Positions 43,020 to 51,283 of a DNA stretch of 64,000 nt are shown here, piece after piece. The stretch lies in assembly GCA_017428055.1 (NCBI GenBank), contig JAFRRN010000012.1, forward strand, positions 1 through 64,000, written 5' to 3'. The position numbers and the translations under genes were made by a program. The notes under the pieces were generated by a model. It searched no databases. It saw only the letters and a list, made by a program, of their open reading frames with translations, and had not been told where the DNA came from. Every line of letters starts with the position of its first letter. The stretch's first letter is position 1. This DNA is from Prevotella sp. GTDB taxonomy: Bacteria > Bacteroidota > Bacteroidia > Bacteroidales > Bacteroidaceae.

Positions 43020-43516
43020 CCTTTCGGGGTGTTTTTGGTGGATTTTTTCTTGCTACCGGGCTTGCGTCCCCTTTTCTTGGGCTTTTCCGCCAATGACGGG
43101 TGTTGTGCCAGGCTGCGCAACTTATATTCGCGAGGCGTGATGCCGTTCACCTTGAAGAATGCCGCATAGAACGACTGTCGGTTGGAGAAGCCCACCATGT
43201 CGGAAATATCTTCCATATTCAGTTCCTGGTAACGCCTGTCTGTGAGCAGACTCATGGCCTCCTCCACGCGGTATTTATTGATAAAAGAGGTGTAGTTCAT
43301 GTGAAACCTCACGTTCACGACGGCAGAGATATACCTTGTGTTTGTCGCTAAGTCCATGGCAAGTTGCTTGGCAGAATAGTCCTTGATCTTGTATTTTTTC
43401 TGGATGATGACGGCATCTAGGATTTTCTCCTTTAGCTCGTCCATCAGTTTGGGGTTGACCAAAGTCCTATACGTTGCCTCTTTTTCCTTCTTCTCGGTGA
43501 TATTATACTTTGCCAT
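43016..43516 (-). CDS. AraC-type transcriptional regulator with AT-hook-like tail
   Basis: A 166-residue regulator lacking a ligand-binding domain. Residues about 48-135 hold the two helix-turn-helix motifs of the AraC family (AKQLAMDLATNTRYISAVVN; MEDISDMVGFSNRQSFYAAFFKVNGITPREYK, quoted in parts). The basic tail KKRGRKPGSKKK resembles an AT-hook. Start chosen at ATG 43516, downstream of a -7 box (43553-43560). Expressed with DPP III. Confidence 0.85.
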   Translation of the reverse strand: MAKYNITEKKEKEATYRTLVNPKLMDELKEKILDAVIIQKKYKIKDYSAKQLAMDLATNTRYISAVVNVRFHMNYTSFINKYRVEEAMSLLTDRRYQELNMEDISDMVGFSNRQSFYAAFFKVNGITPREYKLRSLAQHPSLAEKPKKRGRKPGSKKKSTKNTPKG

Positions 43517-43552
43517 ACATGTAAAGAATAATGAATAGTTTTTGTCTGTATG

Positions 43553-43560
43553 CAAAATTA
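43553..43560 (-). promoter_or_regulatory. -7 box for AraC-type gene
   Basis: Reads TAATTTTG on the minus strand, a full match to TAnnTTTG, about 37 nt before the chosen start at 43516. It faces away from the recQ promoter. Confidence 0.55.
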
Positions 43561-43613
43561 GGGAATTAATTTGAAAAAATCTTGATATTTTCACTTTTTT
43601 TGCGAAAAAACCG

Positions 43614-43621
43614 TAACTTTG
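43614..43621 (+). promoter_or_regulatory. -7 box for recQ
   Basis: TAACTTTG matches TAnnTTTG and lies 16 nt before the recQ ATG at 43638, giving a very short leader. Confidence 0.55.
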
Positions 43622-43637
43622 TTCAAAAAATGAATGT

Positions 43638-45491
43638 ATGGACGCTCTGACAGCCCTAAAGAAGTACTTTGGCTATGACCAGTTTCGTGCCAACCAACAG
43701 GAAATCATCCGTGATGCCATCGGGGGCAAGGACAGCTTGGTACTGATGCCCACGGGGGGAGGCAAAAGCATCTGTTACCAGATACCCGCCCTTCTCTTGC
43801 CAGGGATAACAGTCGTCGTCTCGCCGCTTATCAGCTTGATGCAAGACCAGGTGGAGACGCTTCAGGCAAACGGCATCCCCGCCGATGCCCTCAACAGTGG
43901 GAACGACACGACGCATGATGTCATTGTCCGCCGACGATGTGTCAGCGGCGAGTTGAAACTGGTTTACGTGTCGCCGGAGCGGCTGATGGTGGAGCTGCCT
44001 CACCTCTTCAGCCAGGTCGAGGTGAGCCTCTTCGCCATCGACGAGGCGCATTGCATCAGCCAGTGGGGGCATGACTTCCGCCCCGAGTATTCACAGTTGG
44101 GCATCCTCCGCGAGCATTTCCCCGCCGTACCCATCATGGCATTGACCGCCACGGCAGATGCCATCACGCGCCAGGACATCATCAAGCAGTTGCATCTCCA
44201 CGGCAGGGAGTACATTTCCAGCTTTGACCGCCCCAACATCTCCCTCTCCGTCATGTCCGAATCGCAGAAGGCAGACAAGATGAGGGTCATCCTCCGCTTC
44301 CTCCAGCAGCACCCTCATGAGCCCGGCATCATCTATTGCCTCAGCAGGAAAAACACCGAGACGCTCGCCCGTGACCTCGTTGCCAAGGGCTATGCGGCAT
44401 TGCCCTACCACGCCGGGATGCCCTCCGACAAGCGGAAGGCGGTGCAGGAGCGTTTCAAAAACGACCATGCGCAGATTGTCTGTGCCACGATTGCCTTTGG
44501 CATGGGCATTGACAAGGGCAATGTACGATGGGTCATCCACTACAACATGCCCAAGAGCATCGAGAGCTTCTATCAGGAAATCGGTCGCGCGGGGCGAGAC
44601 GGCGCACCGTCAGACACCATCTTGTTCTATTCGCTGAACGACATCATCCAGCTCGAAAGGTTCGCCAACGATAGCGGGCAGCGGGAGGTGAACAGGCAGA
44701 AGTTGCGCCGCATGAGGGAGTATGCGGAGAGCAATGTGTGCCGAAGGCGTATCCTCCTCAACTATTTCAACGAACAACGAGACTACGATTGCGGTAACTG
44801 CGATGTGTGCCGCCATCCCCGGCAGCAGTTTGATGGCACCATCATCGTGCAGAAGGCGTTGAGTGCCATTGCGCGAACAGAAGAGCAAATCCCCACGGGA
44901 ACCGTCATCGAGGTGCTTCGCGGCATGAATTCCCCTGCCGTCATCAAGCACAAGTACTTCCTGCTCAAGACCTTCGGCGTGGGCGCAGACATCTCCACGC
45001 GCCATTGGCAGGGCTATCTGTTGCAGATGTTGCAGATGGGTTTCATCGACATCGCATACGACCATGACAATGTGTTGAGGCTGACGGAGAGCGGGAAGGA
45101 CGTGCTATACGGGCGCAAACGCGCCATGCTCAACGAGATAAAGCCCGAATTGCGATACGCGAGGCAGGGGCGAGGGCGGAAGACCTCCAACACCGATGCC
45201 GGGGAGCCTTCGAGACAATTGGCACAAGGGGTGTTTTTCCCCGAGGCGCGTCTGTCGATGGTGGAAGACAAGAGGCTCTTCGAGACATTGCGGCAGTATC
45301 GCCTTGCCCTTGCCAATGAGCAAGGAGTCCCCGCCTATATCGTCCTTTCAGACAAGGTGTTGCATTCCCTTGCCACCGTCAGGCCTACGACGATAGAGGC
45401 TTTTGGCGCCATTTCCGGCATCGGAGAGTTCAAGAAAAACAAATATGGTGACGGGTTCGTCAAGGTCATCCTCAACCATGTCCATAAATAG
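43638..45491 (+). CDS. recQ: ATP-dependent DNA helicase RecQ
   Basis: A 617-residue RecQ-family 3'-5' helicase. It has Walker A TGGGKS (39-44), the DEAH box (135-138) in AIDEAHCISQWGHDF, motif VI GRAGRDG, the RQC zinc site (CRRRILLNYFNE, CGNCDVCRHP) and a C-terminal HRDC-like segment (FETLRQYRLALANEQGVPAY in part). The length matches the family. Divergent from the AraC-type gene. Confidence 0.97.
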   Translation: MDALTALKKYFGYDQFRANQQEIIRDAIGGKDSLVLMPTGGGKSICYQIPALLLPGITVVVSPLISLMQDQVETLQANGIPADALNSGNDTTHDVIVRRRCVSGELKLVYVSPERLMVELPHLFSQVEVSLFAIDEAHCISQWGHDFRPEYSQLGILREHFPAVPIMALTATADAITRQDIIKQLHLHGREYISSFDRPNISLSVMSESQKADKMRVILRFLQQHPHEPGIIYCLSRKNTETLARDLVAKGYAALPYHAGMPSDKRKAVQERFKNDHAQIVCATIAFGMGIDKGNVRWVIHYNMPKSIESFYQEIGRAGRDGAPSDTILFYSLNDIIQLERFANDSGQREVNRQKLRRMREYAESNVCRRRILLNYFNEQRDYDCGNCDVCRHPRQQFDGTIIVQKALSAIARTEEQIPTGTVIEVLRGMNSPAVIKHKYFLLKTFGVGADISTRHWQGYLLQMLQMGFIDIAYDHDNVLRLTESGKDVLYGRKRAMLNEIKPELRYARQGRGRKTSNTDAGEPSRQLAQGVFFPEARLSMVEDKRLFETLRQYRLALANEQGVPAYIVLSDKVLHSLATVRPTTIEAFGAISGIGEFKKNKYGDGFVKVILNHVHK

Positions 45492-45552
45492 TATACATTT
45501 TTTTTGACAAAATATTGTTTATTATCCTTATTCCATTCAACGCAAATTGTAA

Positions 45553-46737
45553 ATGAAAACGAAAATTATTTCCTTCCTTCTTATCCTCTGCGGATTGACA
45601 CAGGTCAATGCAAGGCACACCACGGTCATCGTATCGCTCGATGGCTTCCGATGGGACTATCCTTCGTTTTATGACACACCCATGCTCGACTACATGGCGG
45701 AGCATGGCGTAGAGTCGGGACTCATCCCCTCGTTCCCGTCAAAGACGTTCCCCAACCATTACACCATTGCCACGGGACTATATCCCGACCACCACGGCAT
45801 CATTGCCAATACCTTCCTCGACACGCAGACGGGCGAGGAGTTCTCCCTGAAAAATACGGAGCAGAAAATGAATCCGGTGTTTTATGGCGGCGAGCCGATA
45901 TGGATTACCGCCAAGAAACAGGGGCTGAAGACCGCCGTTTTCTATTGGCCGGGGTCGGATGTGAAGATCATGGGGATGTACCCCGACATCTACCATGTCT
46001 ACGACCAGAAGCCACGACTCACGTTCAAGGAGCGGATGGATGGCGTGTTGGCATTGCTCCGCAAGCCCGAGGGCGAGCGCCCGGAGTTGGTGATGGCATA
46101 CATGAACGAGCCCGACCACAGCGGCCATCTCCACGGTCCGCAGAGCCGTGAGACACGTCAGGCGGTGATGCAAGTAGACTCGCTTCTGAAGTACCTGTAC
46201 GAAGGGATTCAGTTTCTCGGACTTGCCGGCGAGGTCAACCTCATCGTCCTCTCCGACCATGGCATGGCTTGGGTGGAGAAGACGCACGTGGTGAACGTGG
46301 CGAGTTACCTGAGAAAAGAGTGGTATCTTGGCATAGAGGGCAACACGCCCGCCAATGTCTATGTCAAGAAAGGGTGTGTAAAGAAGGTCTACCAAGCGTT
46401 GCGCAACGTCGACCATGCCAAGGTATGGCTGAAAGGCGATGTTCCTGAATACCTCCATTATGGCACAAACGCGCGGATAGGCGACGTGGTGGTGATGCCC
46501 GACGTGGGGTATGTCGTCTACGACGGCGACATCACGGAGGGCGGGACTCATGGCTACGACCCCACGTTGCAGGACATGCACGCCCTCTTTAGGGCAATAG
46601 GTCCCGACATCCCACATCTCCGCCTACCCCATTTCCCCAATGTTAACGTCTATACCTTGCTTTGTCAGTTGCTTGGGATTACGCCCGCGCCTAATGACGG
46701 TGCCGTTCCCTTTGCCCTCATGCCTCCCTCGCCATGA
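45553..46737 (+). CDS. Secreted nucleotide pyrophosphatase/phosphodiesterase (alkaline phosphatase superfamily)
   Basis: A 394-residue ENPP-type enzyme. A signal peptide (about residues 1-20, ends VNA) leads into the metal site VSLDGFRWDY (D30), the nucleophile T65 in SKTFPNHYT, YLYPDHHGI-like second site and SDHGM with a final histidine in the GGTHGYDP region. Members hydrolyse phosphodiester or pyrophosphate bonds in nucleotides, outside the cytoplasm. No clear -7 box precedes it. Confidence 0.9.
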   Translation: MKTKIISFLLILCGLTQVNARHTTVIVSLDGFRWDYPSFYDTPMLDYMAEHGVESGLIPSFPSKTFPNHYTIATGLYPDHHGIIANTFLDTQTGEEFSLKNTEQKMNPVFYGGEPIWITAKKQGLKTAVFYWPGSDVKIMGMYPDIYHVYDQKPRLTFKERMDGVLALLRKPEGERPELVMAYMNEPDHSGHLHGPQSRETRQAVMQVDSLLKYLYEGIQFLGLAGEVNLIVLSDHGMAWVEKTHVVNVASYLRKEWYLGIEGNTPANVYVKKGCVKKVYQALRNVDHAKVWLKGDVPEYLHYGTNARIGDVVVMPDVGYVVYDGDITEGGTHGYDPTLQDMHALFRAIGPDIPHLRLPHFPNVNVYTLLCQLLGITPAPNDGAVPFALMPPSP

Positions 46738-46797
46738 TTTTCCCCATCATTTGATGGGACTATTAGGGTATTACTTGCCTTCTATCTGTGCCAGGTA

Positions 46798-46872
46798 ATC
46801 GGATTATCTGTATCATATAATCCGATTATCCGATAGGTATAAAGGGTTTATATGATACATATAATCCGATTA
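46798..46872. repeat. Inverted/direct repeats around ATAATCCGAT
   Basis: ATCGGATTAT (46798-46807) is the reverse complement of ATAATCCGAT (46817-46826), and ATAATCCGAT occurs again at 46861-46870. The spacing and symmetry would suit a regulator of the hexuronate genes or a stem-loop. Confidence 0.5.
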
Positions 46873-46987
46873 CTCGATTCATGTAGGGAGCGTGGAATAT
46901 GCCATCGCCGCCTTCATTGACATGCTTTCGTCGGTGTCTTTTGCCTTTTTTTAACGTTCATCCCACACCATTCTCGTTTAAATATTG

Positions 46988-46995
46988 TATTTTTG
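46988..46995 (+). promoter_or_regulatory. -7 box for uxuA operon
   Basis: TATTTTTG matches TAnnTTTG, about 45 nt before the uxuA ATG. Confidence 0.55.
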
Positions 46996-47040
46996 CATAA
47001 ATTTTAATCAATACATTATTTATAATATAGTACAAGAGAT

Positions 47041-48261
47041 ATGGAACGGACATGGAGATGGTTTGGGAAGAATGACAAGATCACCCTTGGCATGTTGCGA
47101 CAGATTGGCGTGGAAGGCATCGTGACAGCCCTGCACGACGTACCCAACGGCGAGGTGTGGAGCCGCGAGCGCATCCGCGACTTGCGTGAATACATCGAGA
47201 GTTATGGCATGAGATGGAGCGTGGTGGAGAGCCTCCCCGTCTCGGAAAGCATCAAATATGGCGGCGCAGACCGTGACCGGTTGATTGAGAACTATAAGGA
47301 AAGCCTCAAGAACCTGTCTTTGGAAGGCATCCATACAATATGCTACAACTTCATGCCCGTATTGGACTGGGCGCGTACAGACCTGTTGCACCCCAATCCC
47401 AATGGCTCTTCCAACCTCTATTTCAGCTTTGCGGAGTTTGCCTATTTCGACATCCATATCCTTAAAAGAGAAGGGGCGGAGCAAGACTGGGCGGCATTCG
47501 GCAAGAAACTGGACCGCGACATCTTGGGTGAAGTAGCCCAGTTGAAAGAACGTTTCACCGCCGATGACGACCGCAAGTTGGTGGAAAACATCATCGTGAA
47601 GACACAGGGATTCGTGAGCGGCAACATCAAGGAGGACGAGGAAAAGCCCGTCGAACTGTTCCGCGAGTTGTTGGCATTGTATAAAGGTGTGACCAAGGAG
47701 CAGCTCCGAGAGAACATGCGCTACTTCCTTTCCGCCATCATGCCGACGTGCGAGGAGTATGGCATGTTTATGTGCGTACACCCCGACGACCCCCCATTCC
47801 CCATCCTGGGCTTGCCGAGGATAGTGACATGCGACGAGGACATAGACTGGTTCCTCCATGCCGTGGACAATCCGCACAACGGACTGACATTCTGCGCCGG
47901 CTCGTTGTCGGCAGGGGGGCACAACGACCTTATCTCCCTTGCAGACAAATACGCCACCCGCACATGGTTTGTGCATCTGCGCTCGTGCCACATCTTCCCC
48001 AATGGCGACTTCACGGAGGCGAGTCACCTCGGCGGACGTGCCGACATCATCGAACTGGCACGTATCTTCGAGCGTGTCAACCCCCAACTCCCCATGCGCG
48101 TAGACCATGGCATGACGATGCTCGGTGACGAGGAGCGCGGCTATAATGCTGGCTATAGTTTCCTCGGGAGGATGTTTGCCTTGGGGCAGGTGCAGGGCAT
48201 CCTTGCCACTGTGGACCGCGAATTGGGCATTGAATACCATCAACCTGGATTTTTTGATTAA
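47041..48261 (+). CDS. uxuA: D-mannonate dehydratase
   Basis: A 406-residue UxuA that converts D-mannonate to 2-keto-3-deoxygluconate in hexuronate breakdown. Landmarks are MERTWRWFGKNDKITL at the start, VESLPVSESIK, CYNFMPVLDW, CVHPDDPPFPILGLPRI and HLRSC, with metal-binding histidines and cysteines. Length matches the family. It is followed by an SDR dehydrogenase and a Gfo/Idh/MocA protein in one operon. Confidence 0.95.
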   Translation: MERTWRWFGKNDKITLGMLRQIGVEGIVTALHDVPNGEVWSRERIRDLREYIESYGMRWSVVESLPVSESIKYGGADRDRLIENYKESLKNLSLEGIHTICYNFMPVLDWARTDLLHPNPNGSSNLYFSFAEFAYFDIHILKREGAEQDWAAFGKKLDRDILGEVAQLKERFTADDDRKLVENIIVKTQGFVSGNIKEDEEKPVELFRELLALYKGVTKEQLRENMRYFLSAIMPTCEEYGMFMCVHPDDPPFPILGLPRIVTCDEDIDWFLHAVDNPHNGLTFCAGSLSAGGHNDLISLADKYATRTWFVHLRSCHIFPNGDFTEASHLGGRADIIELARIFERVNPQLPMRVDHGMTMLGDEERGYNAGYSFLGRMFALGQVQGILATVDRELGIEYHQPGFFD

Positions 48262-48271
48262 TACAATAGAT

Positions 48272-49084
48272 ATGAAAGACTTATTCGATATTAAGGACAA
48301 CGTCGTTGTCATCACGGGCGGAACGGGTGTGCTGGGTCGCGCCATCGCCAAGTATTTAGCCCTCAACAGTGCCAAGGTGGTCATCCTCGGACGTAAGGAA
48401 GAGGTGGGAAAGGCCATCGTGGAGAGCATCATCAAGGCAGGAGGCTCCTGCAAGTTTTATAAGACAGACGTGATGGACCGCGCCTCCGTGCAGCGCACCT
48501 GCGACCTCATCGTCGAGAAATACGAGCGGGTGGACACGCTGCTCAATGCCGCTGGCGGCAACATGAAGGGGGCAACCATCGGCCCGGACCAAAACTTCTT
48601 CGACCTCGAGCCCGATGAGTTCCAGAAAGTGTTGTCGCTCAACCTCACGGGAACGGTCATCCCGACGCAGATTTTCCTCAAACCCATGGTGGCGCAGGGT
48701 AAGGGTAGCATCATCAATTTCTCGTCGATGGCGGCGTTCAGGCCGATGACGAGGGTCTGCGGGTATGCCGCCGCCAAGGCTGGCATCTCCAATTTCACCG
48801 CCTATATGGCAACGGAATGCGCCAAGAAGTTTGGCGAGGGCATCCGCGTGAACGCCATCGCCCCCGGTTTCTTCATCACGGAACAGAACCGCGCCTTGCT
48901 TACTAACCCCGATGGGTCGTACACCGAGCGGGGAAAGGATGTGATTCGGCAGACACCCTTTGGTCGTATGGGCGACCCCGAGGAGCTCTGCGGCACCATC
49001 CATTACCTGATGAGCGACGCGTCGAAGTTTGTCACGGGAACGGTTGCCGTGGTGGATGGCGGATTTAATTGCTTCGCCATGTAG
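48272..49084 (+). CDS. SDR family oxidoreductase, probable fructuronate reductase
   Basis: A 270-residue short-chain dehydrogenase. NAD(P)-binding TGGTGVLGRAI, NAAGG, the catalytic serine in FSSMAAF and Y-x3-K in YAAAKAG are present. Next to uxuA the likely reaction is reduction of D-fructuronate to D-mannonate, as in the SDR-type mannonate oxidoreductases of Bacteroidetes. Start chosen at ATG 48272, 10 nt after the uxuA stop; the frame continues upstream inside uxuA but is not coding there. Confidence 0.85.
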   Translation: MKDLFDIKDNVVVITGGTGVLGRAIAKYLALNSAKVVILGRKEEVGKAIVESIIKAGGSCKFYKTDVMDRASVQRTCDLIVEKYERVDTLLNAAGGNMKGATIGPDQNFFDLEPDEFQKVLSLNLTGTVIPTQIFLKPMVAQGKGSIINFSSMAAFRPMTRVCGYAAAKAGISNFTAYMATECAKKFGEGIRVNAIAPGFFITEQNRALLTNPDGSYTERGKDVIRQTPFGRMGDPEELCGTIHYLMSDASKFVTGTVAVVDGGFNCFAM

Positions 49085-49099
49085 CAATATCAGTCAGGC

Positions 49100-50080
49100 A
49101 TGAAGTTAATCAACTGGGGATTCATCGGATGCGGTGAGGTGACAGAACGCAAGTCGGGACCTGCCTTCAACGAGGTGGAAGGCTCGCATATCGAGGCGGT
49201 AATGAGCCGGACAGAGGGTCGGGTGCGCTCGTATGCCGAGCGGCATGGCGTGAAAAAGTGGTACACCGACGCGCAAAAGCTCATTGATGACCCCGAAGTG
49301 AATGCCATCTACGTGGCAACGCCGCCGAGCAGCCATGCCACGTTTGCCATCATGGCGATGAGGGCGGGCAAGCCCGTCTATGTGGAGAAGCCCTTGGCGG
49401 CGACCTACGACGACTGTATTCGCGTGAATTACGTCAGCGAACAGACGGGTGTACCGTGCTATGTCGCCTACTATCGTCGCTACCTCCCTTATTTCCAGAA
49501 AGTCAAGGACATCATCGACCGTGGCACGCTGGGGACTATCACGAATGTGAATATCCGCTTTTCCGTCCCCCCACGCGACGAAGACCTCAACCACGAGCAC
49601 CTGCCGTGGAGGGTTAAGCCCGACATTGCGGGAGGTGGTTATTTCTATGACCTCGCCGCACACCAATTAGACTTGCTCCAATATTTCTTTGGCATCATCG
49701 TCAAGGCACATGGCTATTGCACCAACCGCGCCCATCTGTATGAGGCGGAGGACACGGTGGGAGCCTGTTTCCGTTTTGAGGACGGACTGGTGGGGAGTGG
49801 CAGTTGGTGTTTCGTGGGACACAAGAGCGCGCAGGAAGACATCATCGAGATCGTGGGAGACAAGGGGATGGTGGTGTTTTCCGTATTCAATTACGACCCC
49901 ATCCTGCTGATGACATCGGAGGGAACCACCTCCATCGTGGTGAAAAACCCCTCTTTCGTCCAGCTTCCCTTGATACGGTCGGTCATCGAGGACTTGCAGG
50001 GATTTGGCCTTTGTACATGCAATAGCGTGACAGCCACGCCTGTCAACTGGGTGATGGACCGCATCCTTGGTAAGATATAA
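49100..50080 (+). CDS. Gfo/Idh/MocA family oxidoreductase
   Basis: A 326-residue NAD(P)-dependent sugar or inositol dehydrogenase-like protein. The N-terminal WGFIGCGEVTERK and the active-site-type EKPLA (about 96-100) are visible, with a C-terminal alpha/beta domain. Its substrate is unknown; the hexuronate neighbours suggest a sugar acid. It begins 15 nt after the SDR gene. Confidence 0.9.
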   Translation: MKLINWGFIGCGEVTERKSGPAFNEVEGSHIEAVMSRTEGRVRSYAERHGVKKWYTDAQKLIDDPEVNAIYVATPPSSHATFAIMAMRAGKPVYVEKPLAATYDDCIRVNYVSEQTGVPCYVAYYRRYLPYFQKVKDIIDRGTLGTITNVNIRFSVPPRDEDLNHEHLPWRVKPDIAGGGYFYDLAAHQLDLLQYFFGIIVKAHGYCTNRAHLYEAEDTVGACFRFEDGLVGSGSWCFVGHKSAQEDIIEIVGDKGMVVFSVFNYDPILLMTSEGTTSIVVKNPSFVQLPLIRSVIEDLQGFGLCTCNSVTATPVNWVMDRILGKI

Positions 50081-51219
50081 TGGCCAGTGGGTGTTTGCGC
50101 ATGATGTCCAAGGGTGGTAAGGCATGGGTGTTAGTCGTGATGACGTGGCTGTCTGTTGCCTTTGTGGGACATGCCCAGGAGCCGTCTGACACCGTTCCGC
50201 TCCTCAAGACAGACTCCGTAGCGGTCGCCCCTGCCCCCAAGGACTCGACATGGTTTGACAAGTTATATGAGTTCGTGAAGGAATTTAGCCGCATCGACCA
50301 TCGTTACATCGAGCGACAGAAGTATAATTTCACGTTCCTGGTGCAAAACACCAACACCTACGAGTCGTATTGGATGCGTGATGCCAATGGCCATTCCATC
50401 CGCCTGTCGCCCGGTCCGAGCTATAAGGTTGGTCCTTACGTGGGGTGGAGGTGGTTTTTCCTTGGCTATACCATCGACATTATCCACCCTTTTGATGCGA
50501 AAAAGCGACAGGATTTCAGCCTGAGCCTGTACAGCAACCAGGTAGGCGTCGACATCTTCTACCGCAAGACGGGTAATGAATACAAGATTAAATCGTTTTT
50601 CCTAAGCGATAAAATCGACACCGAGAAGATGCGGAACGTCGCCTTTGACGGCTTTTACGCAAGCATCAAGGGGTTTAATGTCTATTACATCTTCAACCAT
50701 AAGAAGTTCTCATACCCCGCCGCATTCGCCCAAAGCACGTGCCAACGCAAGAATGCCGCCTCATTCCTGTTGGGATTGAACTATACGAAACATGAATTGA
50801 CCTTGGACGCCCAAAAACTTGAGAAAGTCATCGATGAGCGGTTAGGCGATGAGTTGGATGGGGCTTTTGGTACCAGTCTCAACGTGGCAAAAGTCAACTA
50901 CACGGATATTTCGGCATCGGCGGGGTGGGCATACAACTGGGTTTTCGCCAAGGATTGGCTTGCTGCGGCATCTCTTTCCTTGGCATTGGGGTTCAAGCGA
51001 AGTACGGGTGAGAAGAACTACCAGCGGTTCTCATTTCGCGACTTCTCGTTCAACAACCTTAACGTGGACGGCATCGGCCGTTTTGGTTTGGTGTGGAACA
51101 ATACGAAATATTTTGCGGGAATGAGTCTCATCCTGCACACATATAATTACAGCAAGAGCAACTTTTCGACCAATAGCACCTTTGGCAGCTTGAATTTTTA
51201 TACGGGATTTAACTTCTAA
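50080..51219 (+). CDS. DUF4421 family protein, secreted
   Basis: A 379-residue protein with a signal peptide (hydrophobic WVLVVMTWLSVAFVGHAQ) and a DUF4421-like body: FVKEFSRIDHRYIERQKYNF (part), WMRDANGHSIRLSPGPSYKVGPYVGWRWFFLGY (part) and many alternating hydrophobic strands, suggesting an outer-membrane beta-barrel or surface protein. It shares one base with the upstream stop (TAATG); ATG 50101 is an alternative start. Function unknown. Confidence 0.8.
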   Translation: MASGCLRMMSKGGKAWVLVVMTWLSVAFVGHAQEPSDTVPLLKTDSVAVAPAPKDSTWFDKLYEFVKEFSRIDHRYIERQKYNFTFLVQNTNTYESYWMRDANGHSIRLSPGPSYKVGPYVGWRWFFLGYTIDIIHPFDAKKRQDFSLSLYSNQVGVDIFYRKTGNEYKIKSFFLSDKIDTEKMRNVAFDGFYASIKGFNVYYIFNHKKFSYPAAFAQSTCQRKNAASFLLGLNYTKHELTLDAQKLEKVIDERLGDELDGAFGTSLNVAKVNYTDISASAGWAYNWVFAKDWLAAASLSLALGFKRSTGEKNYQRFSFRDFSFNNLNVDGIGRFGLVWNNTKYFAGMSLILHTYNYSKSNFSTNSTFGSLNFYTGFNF

Positions 51220-51283
51220 TACCGTCAATTATCGGTGGTCAAATCCCATCATCTTCATGCTTATATATTCTACGTTCCACGCT

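Larger units (their letters stand above)
46738..47040. other. Intergenic region upstream of uxuA
   Basis: About 300 bp without a gene. A short hairpin CCCATCA-TT-TGATGGG (46743-46758) sits just after the phosphodiesterase stop, but no T-run follows. An inverted repeat ATCGGATTAT/ATAATCCGAT (46798-46807, 46817-46826) and a direct copy of ATAATCCGATTA (46860-46871) follow, then a -7 box (46988-46995). Confidence 0.6.

Noticed and set aside
46743-46758. Rho-independent terminator after the phosphodiesterase gene
   Set aside because: The stem CCCATCA/TGATGGG has only a 2-nt loop and no T-run follows, so I kept it only as a note.
47020-48453. 477-codon open frame on the minus strand opposite uxuA
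   Set aside because: It lies antisense to a clear mannonate dehydratase and SDR start. Its protein is rich in His, Ala and Gln without domain motifs, as expected from reverse-complemented codons of a GC-rich gene.
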